36,485 nt of DNA, taken from contig CALWZA010000037.1 of the NCBI GenBank assembly GCA_944385905.1, positions 1-36,485 of the forward strand, in the 5' to 3' direction. The stretch comes from an uncultured Clostridia bacterium (GTDB lineage Bacteria > Bacillota > Clostridia > Oscillospirales > Ruminococcaceae). The position numbers and the translations under genes are program-made. Shown here in pieces: positions 1 to 9,109 of this stretch; position 1 is the stretch's first letter; the number at the start of each line of letters is the position of its first letter. Under the pieces are notes generated by a model, which saw only the letters and a program-made list of their open reading frames with translations, was not told the DNA's origin and did no database searches.

Positions 1-1536
1 CAAAACTTCCTTACATAATGACAAGTCAAGCTCCCTAATAAGTGCGATATGACTTTTTATCCCATTAATCAAGCCTTTCTGTTTTGTCAATGTATATTTC
101 ATTGTCAGCATTAACAATATAGAGGCTGTATCAAAAAGTTTTTTGCTTTGATTTATCAGGCTTTCAGAAAAATCTTTGCATATCACATTTCTGTCAGCAA
201 GATACTTGACTCTCTGCATCATTATCCTCTTGTGTTCAGCTAAGAAATATACTATTCTTAAGTCCCTCAAAAAGCGGTTGAAATTGCTCTCGTTTTTTAA
301 AATACAATCATACACCGATAAACCAAAACAGCAGTCCTTTCTCTTTTGGCATATTCCGGGATATCTCCATGAGCTGTCTTTGCTCTCTATGTAATCTTCA
401 AGATGATTCCTAATAAGCTTAATATTTAACTCTTCATGAAAACAACTCATCTCATGCCGTCGAATAATTATGTCGCTTTTGTTTGACCGCGAAAACGCTT
501 TCAAAAAATCATCATACTTGACGACAGACGCGCTTGCTTTTGATTGACTGTCGTATCCGAATATCTGTACGGTATTATTACTGTCGTCATAGCCAAATAT
601 CATGTTAAAATGATAATAATCGTACCTGCCGTACGCAAATCGGTTTTCAATATATTTTTCGTTAAGACATACGTCAACACACATATTGTTATCTATACAG
701 CAGTGCACTAATTGGACTATGTCAATGCCTAGCAAGTCAACTAAGCAGCAAGGAATGCTGTTTTCTGTTACAAAAGGGCTGATTCTGGTCGATCCGGTTG
801 CATCGACAGGAAAAAAATAATCAATAGGAACACAATTATCGCTGAGCTTTTCACAGCAATATATTTGCAAATGATTTGAATACAGCCAGTTATAGTACGA
901 ATATTCTTTCGTATCAATGCATATTCCTATACAACAATCTTCAGCTATATCGGTGGTGTCACATCCATATTCGATCCAATCTTCTCCGTTTACCGAAATA
1001 TACGAATATATATTTTGATGACATTTTTTAATTCTAAGCCAATATGAACCATTACTTTCTGTCGTTATGTTCATATGATCAAATTCTATACCGATATTTT
1101 TATTAAAACCTGTCTTTTTAAAATATCCTAATAAATAAGGAGATTGTGTTGTACGAATATACTCTTCTTCAAGTTCATCCAAGGAATTTGCGGCAAAAGC
1201 AGCTATATATGACCATGGCATAGTATACAGATGATGCATTACACAAAATGACAAATCAATATTTCCAGATACATTCATGTATAAAATGCCAAAAGTCTTT
1301 AATGCAGGACTAACTGACTTAAATTCATATACTCCATTATTATTTGAAAAAGTTAGGCTGTCACTTTGAAATGCAAAGGGATTTTCAGCACTGCTTTTCC
1401 CGTTAATACACATGTTATCTATTAATGCTACGCAGTCACTGACATACAAATCGCTTGACGCGATCGCGTCGTTGTATGATTCATAGCCATAACACGCAAG
1501 TATTGGTTTAGTGTTAATAGGAAGTTGTTTTTTCAT
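1..1536 (-). CDS. DUF1349-like / BtrH (C39-like) two-domain protein, C-terminus cut by window edge
   Basis: The frame is open from an ATG at 1536 to the window edge (512 codons, no stop), so the C-terminus is missing. The start is preceded by AGAGGA about 5 nt upstream. Residues ~65-225 look like a concanavalin-like DUF1349 sandwich, with the signature YWLRIKK...SVNGEDW around Trp187. Residues ~240-345 resemble the BtrH_N/C39-like fold: a Cys-rich strand, then HFNMIFGYDD (His309), a second GYD and a KYDDFLKAF helix. The helical part after ~360 has an EHKRIMMQRVKYL stretch that I associate with the same uncharacterised family. BtrH in butirosin synthesis is an acyltransferase, but no substrate can be deduced here. 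There is no signal peptide, so it is probably cytoplasmic. Cysteine is unusually frequent. The next gene on this strand is a GH43 enzyme, separated by a terminator, so this is a separate transcript. Domain assignments are from memory of family patterns. Confidence 0.6.
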   Translation of the reverse strand, partial: MKKQLPINTKPILACYGYESYNDAIASSDLYVSDCVALIDNMCINGKSSAENPFAFQSDSLTFSNNNGVYEFKSVSPALKTFGILYMNVSGNIDLSFCVMHHLYTMPWSYIAAFAANSLDELEEEYIRTTQSPYLLGYFKKTGFNKNIGIEFDHMNITTESNGSYWLRIKKCHQNIYSYISVNGEDWIEYGCDTTDIAEDCCIGICIDTKEYSYYNWLYSNHLQIYCCEKLSDNCVPIDYFFPVDATGSTRISPFVTENSIPCCLVDLLGIDIVQLVHCCIDNNMCVDVCLNEKYIENRFAYGRYDYYHFNMIFGYDDSNNTVQIFGYDSQSKASASVVKYDDFLKAFSRSNKSDIIIRRHEMSCFHEELNIKLIRNHLEDYIESKDSSWRYPGICQKRKDCCFGLSVYDCILKNESNFNRFLRDLRIVYFLAEHKRIMMQRVKYLADRNVICKDFSESLINQSKKLFDTASILLMLTMKYTLTKQKGLINGIKSHIALIRELDLSLCKEVL

Positions 1537-1569
1537 TACATCCTCTTTTCATTTGACATTAACCGGCTG

Positions 1570-1589
1570 CTTAAGTATTTGTAAATACT
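1570..1589. promoter_or_regulatory. Candidate operator: inverted repeat upstream of the first gene
   Basis: AGTATTT-GT-AAATACT (7-bp arms, 2-bp centre, 1574-1589) lies about 40 bases upstream of the start at 1536. The overlapping 12-mer CTTAAGTATTTG (1570-1581) recurs exactly at 21410-21421, upstream of the araC-type gene. Regulatory function is inferred only from position and symmetry. Confidence 0.35.
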
Positions 1590-1871
1590 AAAAATATAAT
1601 ATATTTAAAACGGCTTATATAAAAATAATTGTTTTATTTATCCCCAATAAGTTACATTCTATATATTAAAACAATTTTCTGCATGTTTTGACTTCAATTT
1701 TTGGTTAATTTCTTTATTTTTGTACATGTGAATAAATTTGCTCACACTTATTTGGTTAAAAATACTATAATAACATATATTTTATATTGCCCTTAATGTT
1801 TCGATGTGCGTTTCATAAAGCACGCTTTATATACTGATCAGCAAAGTGCATACTTACTATATATCAATAAC

Positions 1872-1904
1872 AAAGCCCGCTGCCGATATTCGGCAGCGGG
1901 CAAA
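1872..1904 (-). terminator. Rho-independent terminator-like hairpin
   Basis: A perfect 12-bp GC-rich stem (GCCCGCTGCCGA, 1875-1886, pairing with 1890-1901) is followed on the minus strand by TTTGTTATT. It probably ends the GH43 transcript, whose stop codon is about 310 bases upstream. Confidence 0.7.
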
Positions 1905-2209
1905 ATTATTCCTATTTATCTCCACCAATTTTAAAATATACAAACGGCAGTATCGTTAACAGGGTACTCGAACAGTAAACCGCTCAGCGCTTTATGTCAT
2001 ATCGTTCAGTATCCTTAGAATAGTGAGAAACAAACTTAAGGTTTGCGTTTGTTCCTTACAAGGTTCAAACATGCTCGTCATCATCTTATTTATATTAGAG
2101 CGGTAATCTTCATAATCAGGGAGCAAATCAAAATTCACCCATTAATATTGGTAAGGAATAGGACGAAAATTAGCAAATTTAAAAAATATAGTTTATATGT
2201 ATTCGATGA

Positions 2210-3631
2210 TTACTCTGTAAAAAACGTCCAGGATTTAAGCATAATGTCTTTGTCTGAAAATAAAAGGTAAATATCGTGTTTTCCATTTTCTATTTTTGCA
2301 AATGCCGCAGAACGGATATTTGTATATTCCTCACAATCAAATTTAACAGCTGCAACAGCCTCGGAATTTACATCGTCCAAACGAGCCTCAATTGTTCCCC
2401 TGCCCTTAACCTTTGCAACAAACTCGGAAGCTCCCTTGCTAAAGTCTGCTCCCTTAATGTAAATCCACGCGCCCTTTGCCAAGCTTTTTGAAGCCGGATT
2501 GAAATCTCCTTCAAAGCCGATATCTGCTGATGTGAAGATTACAGATCCTATGCTGTCGGAGTATGGATCGTAAGATTCTATTTGAGCAACGCCCTCATTT
2601 GTAGCCGGAATAAGCTGAATTTCCCCTGTTTTTGTGTCTATCGGAAGTTTATCAACCATTATGCTGCGGAAGCCGCCCTCTTTTTTCTGAAGCTCTTCCA
2701 AAATCATTGTGTGATGTATTACATAGTACGTTCCCTTATAATCCAAGAAGTGAGTGTGGTTATTACACCAACGCATTCCTGAGTCACCTGCATTATAAAG
2801 ATAAGCGCCTCTATATTTCCAGCTGTCAGCATCCAAAGGTGTTTTAGTCGTGAAGTATGCCATACTGCATGTCGGAGGAGCGGGAATATCGTCTCTATCC
2901 CAGTTTGAACGGTCTTGCCAATCATTGCAGAATGTATAGTAATATGTACCGTCAACAAAGTTAAGCTCACTTGCTTCAAAGAAATACGGAGCGTCTATTG
3001 ATACAAATTCACTGTCAAGAGAAACCATATCCTTACCGAGTCTAACAATCTTAGGAACATGGGAATGAATTTCTTCGCCGTGTGAAGGAACTCCTCCTCC
3101 GAATGACAGCCAGCCGACACCGTCACCATCAATACAAGCACCCGGATCAAATGGCGCAGGACAGTTTTTAAGTCCCGGCATATTCTGATAGATGAGCGGC
3201 TTACCCAAGGGGTCATTCCACGGTCCTAACGGATCGGTTGAGGTGATAACTCCAACTCCCGCACCGCTGTTTGAAAAGTATAGATAGAAGTGAGTTAATC
3301 CATCCTCCTCGACTCTTGAAACAATAGACGGAGCCCATGAGTTAATTATCCAAGGTGCAATCTCTCCGACATTTATAGTTCCGTGATATACCCAGTTTGC
3401 CATATCTTCGGTCGAAAAAACAACAAATGATTTAATGAATTCATAGCTGTTATGATCTGAATTATCATACTGTTCGTGATCATTAGTTCCGTAAACATAA
3501 AGTCTTCCGTTATATTCTACTGCAGTAGGATCCGCGCAGTACACAATAGGCGAAATCGGATTTGCGTTCATTTCTGTCTTAAACACATTCCCGCTTATGC
3601 TGTCAATAATTTTTCCGTTGTTTAAACTCAA
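2210..3631 (-). CDS. Glycoside hydrolase family 43 protein with C-terminal CBM6-like domain (arabinofuranosidase/xylosidase type)
   Basis: The 473-residue protein has a five-bladed GH43 propeller (~25-330). Three catalytic acids can be placed: Asp34 in CADPTAVEYNGRLYVYG (base), Asp162 in FDPGACIDGDG (pKa modulator) and Glu219 in FFEASELNFVDGTYYY (acid). The last ~120 residues form a CBM6-like sandwich (YIKGADFSKGASEFVAKVKG). The family removes arabinose or cleaves xylosyl/arabinosyl links in arabinoxylan and arabinan; the exact specificity cannot be read. There is no signal peptide, so it may act inside the cell on imported oligosaccharides. The start is TTG at 3631, chosen because AAAGGAGG lies 8 nt upstream. 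A promoter candidate lies at 3702-3729. It is the last of three GH43 genes on this strand. Confidence 0.85.
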   Translation of the reverse strand: MSLNNGKIIDSISGNVFKTEMNANPISPIVYCADPTAVEYNGRLYVYGTNDHEQYDNSDHNSYEFIKSFVVFSTEDMANWVYHGTINVGEIAPWIINSWAPSIVSRVEEDGLTHFYLYFSNSGAGVGVITSTDPLGPWNDPLGKPLIYQNMPGLKNCPAPFDPGACIDGDGVGWLSFGGGVPSHGEEIHSHVPKIVRLGKDMVSLDSEFVSIDAPYFFEASELNFVDGTYYYTFCNDWQDRSNWDRDDIPAPPTCSMAYFTTKTPLDADSWKYRGAYLYNAGDSGMRWCNNHTHFLDYKGTYYVIHHTMILEELQKKEGGFRSIMVDKLPIDTKTGEIQLIPATNEGVAQIESYDPYSDSIGSVIFTSADIGFEGDFNPASKSLAKGAWIYIKGADFSKGASEFVAKVKGRGTIEARLDDVNSEAVAAVKFDCEEYTNIRSAAFAKIENGKHDIYLLFSDKDIMLKSWTFFTE

Positions 3632-3701
3632 CTATATTTCCTCCTTTAATATTGTCTTATCAGGTAATTAAAAACCATTTTGTTTTGAGCGGCCGGACAC
3701 A

Positions 3702-3729
3702 AGTATAACACAATACTCCAAACTGCAAA
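3702..3729 (-). promoter_or_regulatory. Possible sigma-A promoter for the GH43 gene at 2210-3631
   Basis: On the minus strand TTTGCA (3724-3729), a 16-base spacer and TATACT (3702-3707) lie about 70 bases upstream of the TTG start. The rest of the 298-base gap 3632-3929 shows no gene. Confidence 0.4.
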
Positions 3730-3929
3730 TCCTAAAAATCCTTACTGCCATATAACTGACTCCTTCTTGTTGACAAAGATTTACGATGATTTCCTATTTG
3801 ATTGCTATTTGGAAGAAGTGTAAAGCATACTAATGACTGTATAGCTGTTATAGTAATCCAAAACCTTAACATTCAAGCAGCTGTTAAAATTGAAAATACG
3901 ATAAGATAACTAAGCAGTCATAATATGTC

Positions 3930-6164
3930 CTATTTAATCACTATGGATGTTTTTACATTTCGGAGCTCAGGTAACACGTCCTCATCCTCAGTCATAGACA
4001 GATAAGGCTGCCCGTCAAAACCGAAGTGCACCCGTCTTATACCGACTGTTCTCGGCGCGTAATTCTCGTGCCATCTTGCATGGTAAACTAAGAGTACGTC
4101 TCCGTTTTCAAGCGTCAGAAAAGAGCTATGCCCTGTGCCGTATTCACCGGGGACAGAGAATGAGTTAAGAATAGGATAATTGAGCTTCTGCCAGCTTGAC
4201 GGATCCAAAAGATCGTCCCCTTCACGGGCAAACATGAGTCCCACCGCGTATGTATTGTCCGTTGCCGCTCCTGAATATGTCAAGTAAATCATGCCGTCGT
4301 GTATTACAGTAAACGGACCTTCAGCAACAACGGTGTGTGCCTGCTCCCAGCTGTATTCTGCTCCGTTTATTTTGACTGCTTTGCTTGTAAGCACCCAAGG
4401 CTGCTCAGGATCACAAGTAGCAATATAGAGAAATGCGCCCTTGCCCCAGCCGTTTACTTCTTCTCTTCCCGACCAAATAACATATGATTTACCGCCGGCT
4501 CGGAGATATGTCATATCAATTGCCATAGATCGGTTTTCAAAGTATTTTCCAACACCTTCGTCTTTCTGCACTTGCTGGGAGTATACGACCTCGTGGGCGT
4601 CACTCCAGCAATCACGCTTTTTCGGGTCGTCTCCCTCTAAAACAACTACATGGGAATACAATCCGAGAGCAACGAATATACAAAGCTTTCCTTCAACATT
4701 GTGCAGCTCAGGAGCCCAGAAAAGAGTTGTATGATTCTTTTCATCATCATAGCTTATTATCTCATAAGCCTTAACGCCGTCTGCAAACAAGCCCTCGACA
4801 GTATCCGACTCACGGAGAAAAACTCCTATTTGTCCGTTTGCATCGTTTGTCGAGATGAAATAATACTTGCCGTTCCAGAAAAATATTTCGGGGTCAGCCC
4901 AATGCTCAACAGCATCGAAAACGCCATCGACTTTTTTCTTGTCGGAATTTAGGATTTTGTTATTTCCCTCTGCATCATACGCATAACAAGTTGCGCCCTT
5001 ACCTAATGCTTTTGCAAAACCGTAGCTATTTCCCGATAAAACTTTGCCGTTAATAGTATATGTTTCTCCAATTTTACTAAAATCAACTGTTGAGCAATCC
5101 CAAATAACAGATTTTATAGCTTTTGAACCGTCAGAATAAACTGCCTCGGCAGTGACTTTTTTGACATCCTCAACAGAGCTTACGGCAGTTCTTTCAGGAA
5201 CATTTATTTCGGTATTTACAATCCTTCCAAGCTTTCGGACAATATAGTCAAAATTGTTTTTTGAAACTACAATTGAATTTCTGATAATTGCATCCTCCGA
5301 GCCTACCGCCGCTTTCTCAAAAAAGAGCATATTAGATTCTTCTGTTTTGATTATCGTGGATTCGTCGCAGATATCAGTAATTTCGGTACGATAACTATGA
5401 CCGTCAGTGTCCTCCCAATGAATTACATATACATTGAGTGAGCTGTCGTATTCGCAAATTGCATCCTTGACGAACGCTTTCTCACTCAGCTTTATGAACT
5501 TCTCTCTTTTAAAATGCACTAAATCGTCGCTTAGATAAATTGAAATCTGCCCCTTGTGGTCGTTATCATAATTTATAACAGGCTGATTAGGCGTTGTTCC
5601 TGCATCCAAATATTGAGCAATTACTGCGTATGATCCTTCTTTTGTATAAAAAATATATGGCTTATCCAAAAGTTTTGTCGCCATATTTTCATCGCCTGTA
5701 CAATACCCTGCTGCGAACAGAACACCGGTATTGTTGTTCAGAGGCGAATAAGTCAATCCATCAGTGCTTGCCGCCAAATGCATACTGTATGATAATGCTT
5801 CGGGATAAAGCTGAAAATCGCCTGTTTTACGGGTATAGCAACTTATATATCCGGCATCAGAGGGCAGCACAGTCACTTCAAAGGTTTTTTCCGCTGTCAT
5901 ATCATCAATCTTGAAAGCTGCCGTGATTGAAGTGTCAATCGGCTTTTCACCTTTATACATAATCTTACCAGCCGATGAGACAAAACTGCATCCGCTATAT
6001 GAAACACTTCCTCTGCCATAGGAAATCGGAAGAACCTCATTTCCTCCTAACCTGCATCTAATGACAAAGTTATCGGCAAAATCTTTAAGCTGTTCTGATT
6101 TAGAGACGTCTGAAAATCCGGATAAATTATTTTCGTTAACATTATTTTTTTCTGTTTCACTCAT
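3930..6164 (-). CDS. Multidomain GH43 protein with Ig-like domains and an extra propeller-like segment
   Basis: This is a 744-residue protein. The domain order is: an atrophied bacterial Ig-like sandwich (~30-102); a propeller-like segment (~120-300) with STDGLTY and SDDLVHFKRE blade repeats typical of GH43/32 folds; a Big_4-type Ig domain (~312-385, with YSDGSKAIKSVIWD and a YTINGKV end); then a complete GH43 catalytic propeller (~415-740). Catalytic acids are Asp424 (HWADPEIFFWNGKYYF), Asp550 (AIDMTYLRAGGKSYVIW) and Glu615 (VVAEGPFTVIHDGMIYL). The C-terminal GIRRVHFGFDGQP is common in GH43 arabinanase/arabinofuranosidase relatives. There is no signal peptide despite Ig modules that usually occur in secreted enzymes. 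The start ATG at 6164 has GCGAGG upstream. It lies 98 bases after the GH43 gene at 6263 with no terminator between, so co-transcription is likely. Confidence 0.8.
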   Translation of the reverse strand: MSETEKNNVNENNLSGFSDVSKSEQLKDFADNFVIRCRLGGNEVLPISYGRGSVSYSGCSFVSSAGKIMYKGEKPIDTSITAAFKIDDMTAEKTFEVTVLPSDAGYISCYTRKTGDFQLYPEALSYSMHLAASTDGLTYSPLNNNTGVLFAAGYCTGDENMATKLLDKPYIFYTKEGSYAVIAQYLDAGTTPNQPVINYDNDHKGQISIYLSDDLVHFKREKFIKLSEKAFVKDAICEYDSSLNVYVIHWEDTDGHSYRTEITDICDESTIIKTEESNMLFFEKAAVGSEDAIIRNSIVVSKNNFDYIVRKLGRIVNTEINVPERTAVSSVEDVKKVTAEAVYSDGSKAIKSVIWDCSTVDFSKIGETYTINGKVLSGNSYGFAKALGKGATCYAYDAEGNNKILNSDKKKVDGVFDAVEHWADPEIFFWNGKYYFISTNDANGQIGVFLRESDTVEGLFADGVKAYEIISYDDEKNHTTLFWAPELHNVEGKLCIFVALGLYSHVVVLEGDDPKKRDCWSDAHEVVYSQQVQKDEGVGKYFENRSMAIDMTYLRAGGKSYVIWSGREEVNGWGKGAFLYIATCDPEQPWVLTSKAVKINGAEYSWEQAHTVVAEGPFTVIHDGMIYLTYSGAATDNTYAVGLMFAREGDDLLDPSSWQKLNYPILNSFSVPGEYGTGHSSFLTLENGDVLLVYHARWHENYAPRTVGIRRVHFGFDGQPYLSMTEDEDVLPELRNVKTSIVIK

Positions 6165-6262
6165 ATGGTTAGCCTCGCTTCTTAATAATTTATTTTATAA
6201 TCTTCTACAATCTTTATAAAGAATGGACTTTCACAGACAATAATTCATTTGTGCTTTTTCAA

Positions 6263-7852
6263 TTATGCTCTCTTCTTATAAAAGAAGACGACAATTGCTG
6301 TGACAAAAGCTATAATTATAACTGCGCTGATAACAATGACTAAAACAGTATTAGTACCGCTTATCTTGTCGGAAGATTCAGATTCAGACATTATCGTATC
6401 GGAAAAATCATCGGCACTTGCATCCGTGTCGGAAAAATCATCGGTACTTGCCTCCGTCTCGGGAAAATCATCGGGACTTACGTCTCCCTCAAACTGCCAC
6501 CAATTCATGTTAACGGATTCTTCGACAGACTCATCACATTTGAAAACCATATAAAGGTCGTGGACACCGTTTGCGCCGTTTATATCACAGGAGATTTCTT
6601 TCCACTCATCACCTGTTGCCGGAACATCTATTTTACCGATTAAACTGCCGTCAACAGAATCAATGTGCAGTTCAACAGTGCCCTCATTCACCGGAGCAGA
6701 AACAGATGCAGTAAATTTATTAGCGCCCGTTGAGAACTGAACTCCAGAAACCTTAAGATAATCCCCATTGGAAGTCTTGGTAAGGTAAACGCCAACATTT
6801 TCGTTTTGTTCAACTTTCAAGCCCTCAGACCATGACATCGTTGCAGCAGGTATTTTATTATAAGGATTGAAATTTCGGATTTGCTCCGGACCTTCACTTG
6901 TCGGTGCAATAAACGGAATAGTACCGTCATCATTAAATGTAAACTCTTCGATCGCTGCCGAGCGGGTGAATCCGCCTCCGCCTATTGGGAGATAGCCTGT
7001 ATGATATACAAAATATGCCCTGTCTTCATACTCGATTATAGACGGATGAATTGTGAAGCTCGTCGGGCTTATGTCCATAATTCTGCCCTGATATTTCCAC
7101 GGACCTGTAGGAGAATCGGAGGTGGAATAATCAATTGTCTCGGGAACTCCGGATGCGGCATAAACCATATAATAGACGCCGTTTCTCTTATATATCCACG
7201 GTCCTTCCTCATAGAGAGTATTTCTCTGGGGATTGGTGGATCCCTCTCTTGTGCCGAACGCCTCTGTTGTCATATCTGTGATATGAACGCTGTCGTCGGT
7301 ATGAATCATATCTTCATTCAGCTTACTGTAATAAAGTCTCGGGTTTCCCCAATAGCAATAAGCCTGTCCGTCATCATCAATGAGAATAGTCGGGTCGATA
7401 TAATCCCAGTGAGGTCCGAACAAGGGCTCGCCCAAAGCATCCTTGAAAGGTCCCGTCGGACTGTCGGAAACAGCTACACCTATTCCTCTTCCGCTGTTAT
7501 CCTTAAGCTGAAGTGTGACAAACATATAAAATTTACCGTCACGCTCTACGCACTGAGACGCCCAGCATGAATTTTCAGCAGCCCATGAGAAATCTTCCCA
7601 TGACAAAACCGCACCGTGGTCAGTATAGTTTTTCATGTCTGTTGTCGAATAGCAGCGGTATTCCGGAATATTAAACTCAGTTGCATTGTCCGCATCGCGG
7701 CCTGCATACAAATAAAAAACGCCATCGTAGACCAATGGTGCAGGATCGCAGGTAAACGAAGTCTGAACCGTAGGGTTTTCAGCAGATGCCGGAATGACAA
7801 AAAGAGTTACGGTCATCAGCAGGCATAAAAACATCATCAATAATTTTTTCAT
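6263..7852 (-). CDS. Secreted, C-terminally anchored GH43 + CBM6-like enzyme (arabinoxylan arabinofuranosidase/xylosidase type)
   Basis: This 529-residue protein has a signal peptide (1-24, cleavage after ASA). The GH43 propeller follows (~28-330), with Asp36 (CDPAPLVYDG), Asp153 (YIDPTILIDDDG) and Glu216 (YEEGPWIYKRNG). A CBM6-like domain (~350-455) ends in MNWWQFEG. An acidic Ser/Thr/Asp linker with three 10-residue repeats leads to a transmembrane helix (~500-525) and a KKRA tail. The enzyme therefore sits outside the cell, tethered to the membrane, and probably debranches arabinoxylan or arabinan. The start ATG at 7852 has GAGAGGAGAA upstream. A promoter (7889-7917) places it first in the minus-strand GH43 set. 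Confidence 0.87.
   Translation of the reverse strand: MKKLLMMFLCLLMTVTLFVIPASAENPTVQTSFTCDPAPLVYDGVFYLYAGRDADNATEFNIPEYRCYSTTDMKNYTDHGAVLSWEDFSWAAENSCWASQCVERDGKFYMFVTLQLKDNSGRGIGVAVSDSPTGPFKDALGEPLFGPHWDYIDPTILIDDDGQAYCYWGNPRLYYSKLNEDMIHTDDSVHITDMTTEAFGTREGSTNPQRNTLYEEGPWIYKRNGVYYMVYAASGVPETIDYSTSDSPTGPWKYQGRIMDISPTSFTIHPSIIEYEDRAYFVYHTGYLPIGGGGFTRSAAIEEFTFNDDGTIPFIAPTSEGPEQIRNFNPYNKIPAATMSWSEGLKVEQNENVGVYLTKTSNGDYLKVSGVQFSTGANKFTASVSAPVNEGTVELHIDSVDGSLIGKIDVPATGDEWKEISCDINGANGVHDLYMVFKCDESVEESVNMNWWQFEGDVSPDDFPETEASTDDFSDTDASADDFSDTIMSESESSDKISGTNTVLVIVISAVIIIAFVTAIVVFFYKKRA
6399..6488 (-). repeat. Three tandem 30-bp coding repeats in the GH43 linker
   Basis: Units begin at 6399, 6429 and 6459. 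Units 1 and 2 differ by only a few bases and unit 3 is more diverged. They encode DDFSDT/DDFPET-type decapeptides forming an acidic spacer between the CBM6-like domain and the membrane anchor. Confidence 0.75.
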
Positions 7853-8559
7853 GGTAGTTCTCCTCTCACAGGAAGTTTAATATATCACAATTTAATATAT
7901 TATTGTGGATATGTCAATATATTTTTGTGCATATAAACAGTTCATTTTGTGCTAGCCACATTATGAAAGCTTATATTTTGAACACAATTTGCACAAAACA
8001 ACAGAAATCTAAATCTTTATAAACCAAGCTGTTTTTACTTTGAAATTTATCACCGATAGCTGTAAAATCCGGAGTGTTTTCATTTGTGATTTCTATTTTT
8101 GAAAGTGACAGTTTAAAATCCTCTTTTCTGAAAAATTTGTATATAATAAAAAATTAAAACTAAAATCAAAAAAATTTAATTGCCTTAACTCCTTAATATG
8201 CATTATACATCATAATTACGATGATTTCCAGTTTTAAAAGTGAACATAGTGAATATTAAGTACACAAAATGAACGAGTAAATATATAAAAATATACTTAC
8301 TCGCAGAAATTAAATGGTAATCTAATAAATATTAAATATTTATATATTTTTTTGATATTTCGCTATTATTTACTTTTATTTTCTATTACATAAAGCAGTT
8401 TAAACAATAGATTTTTAATGGGCTTTTGCTACAAATATCAGCTCTGTTTATTTTTATAAAAAAGGTCGGCAGGCTTTTTCGCACCAAGCTAATATCTAAT
8501 CACTTTTAATTTCAAAAAATCATTAATAAGATGTAGCGCACATGCGGTATAGCAACGGT
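7853..8559. other. AT-rich noncoding stretch with regulatory-looking repeats and one unrecognised peptide remnant
   Basis: No intact gene is seen. The sequence has TTTTGTGC at 7924 and 7946, its inverse GCACAAAA near 7990, and a 12-bp inverted pair (GTTCATTTTGTG 7940-7951; CACAAAATGAAC 8263-8274). On the minus strand a frame from about 8150 to a stop at 7971 reads like protein (FRKEDFKLSLSKIEITNENT), but it has no start codon and no family I recognise, so it may be debris. The part from 8280 to 8559 shows nothing. Confidence 0.45.
7889..7917 (-). promoter_or_regulatory. Sigma-A type promoter of the GH43 cluster
   Basis: Minus-strand TTGACA (7912-7917), 17-base spacer, TAAATT (7889-7894), about 37 bases upstream of the ATG at 7852. 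The -35 is consensus and the -10 is weaker. Confidence 0.5.
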
Positions 8560-8862
8560 TCTTCGCTGTTTTTCAGAAATCCGGTCCGTGCCCTAAGTAT
8601 GTATCTCTAATAAGAATTTCGATAAATATTATAGCAATACGCTGATTTTCGCCGCCTGATAGTTCAAAGCCCTCATGGTATATCTACTGCTTGCCGACAA
8701 TAGTCCGCTCAGGTTTTACACTACACTGAATTAAAAATCAAGAGGTTGCAGTGCGCGCCGGTATTTTTACTGGATTTCAGGGCTTTCAATAGATTCATAA
8801 TCCATTAGTATTGTGTGGTCATAAAAATTCTTTATGATATTGGTGTGCAGATATATCCGCAT
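8560..8862 (-). pseudogene. Remnant of an ABC exporter (permease-ATPase type)
   Basis: Two fragments typical of fused ABC exporters survive on the minus strand. The first (from 8862) reads NFYDHTILMDYESIESPEIQ then a stop, like the permease-half sequence around MDYELLESPE in clostridial peptide/lantibiotic exporters. The second (about 8671-8600), in another frame, reads EGFELSGGENQRIAI, the ABC signature motif. In an intact protein roughly 350 residues would separate them; here it is about 45. Internal deletion, a frameshift and stop codons make this a dead gene. No Walker A or B motif remains. Confidence 0.65.
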
Positions 8863-8892
8863 TAATTATAAAGAAGCTTACGTCAATATCAT

Positions 8893-8928
8893 AAAAAAAG
8901 ACAGAGCTGCCTTTCTTGCATCTCTGTC
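8893..8928 (-). terminator. Rho-independent terminator on the minus strand
   Basis: The stem GACAGAG/CTCTGTC (8900-8906 with 8922-8928) continues as TGC/GCA past one mismatch and is followed on the minus strand by seven Ts. No intact gene lies upstream of it, so it is probably a leftover of a lost transcript. Confidence 0.6.
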
Positions 8929-9109
8929 CGCATAAATCGCTAAAAAATAAAATCAACTGACTATTTACAATCCTCAAATAGTTTATAAATTGTTTAATTA
9001 ATATATTTCAGCCAAATTCGCCAGCTATGAACATGGATAAAAAAGATTTAATGTAATGTTGATTTGGTTTTAAACAACAAAGAGTTTAAAATGAACTTTA
9101 TAAATAAAT
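8929..9109. other. AT-rich gap, nothing recognised
   Basis: It lies between the orphan terminator and the EAL remnant. Both strands are rich in stops, and no promoter or RNA structure stood out. Confidence 0.4.

Larger units (their letters stand above)
1537..2209. other. Intergenic stretch, AT-rich, no convincing gene
   Basis: This 673-base gap lies between the first gene's start and the end of the GH43 gene at 2210. It holds a strong hairpin at 1875-1901 and an inverted repeat at 1574-1589. A minus-strand open frame at about 1999-2140 encodes a short peptide containing EDYRSNINKMMTSMFEP. It has no good start or recognisable family and may be gene debris. I see nothing else. Confidence 0.5.

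Noticed and set aside
6399-6488. Possible CRISPR-like array
   Set aside because: Repeats are directly adjacent without spacers and are in-frame coding repeats of the GH43 linker.
6881-7570. 229-codon open frame on the plus strand
   Set aside because: It lies wholly antisense to the secreted GH43 gene, which has catalytic motifs and a signal peptide; the antisense peptide shows no family features.
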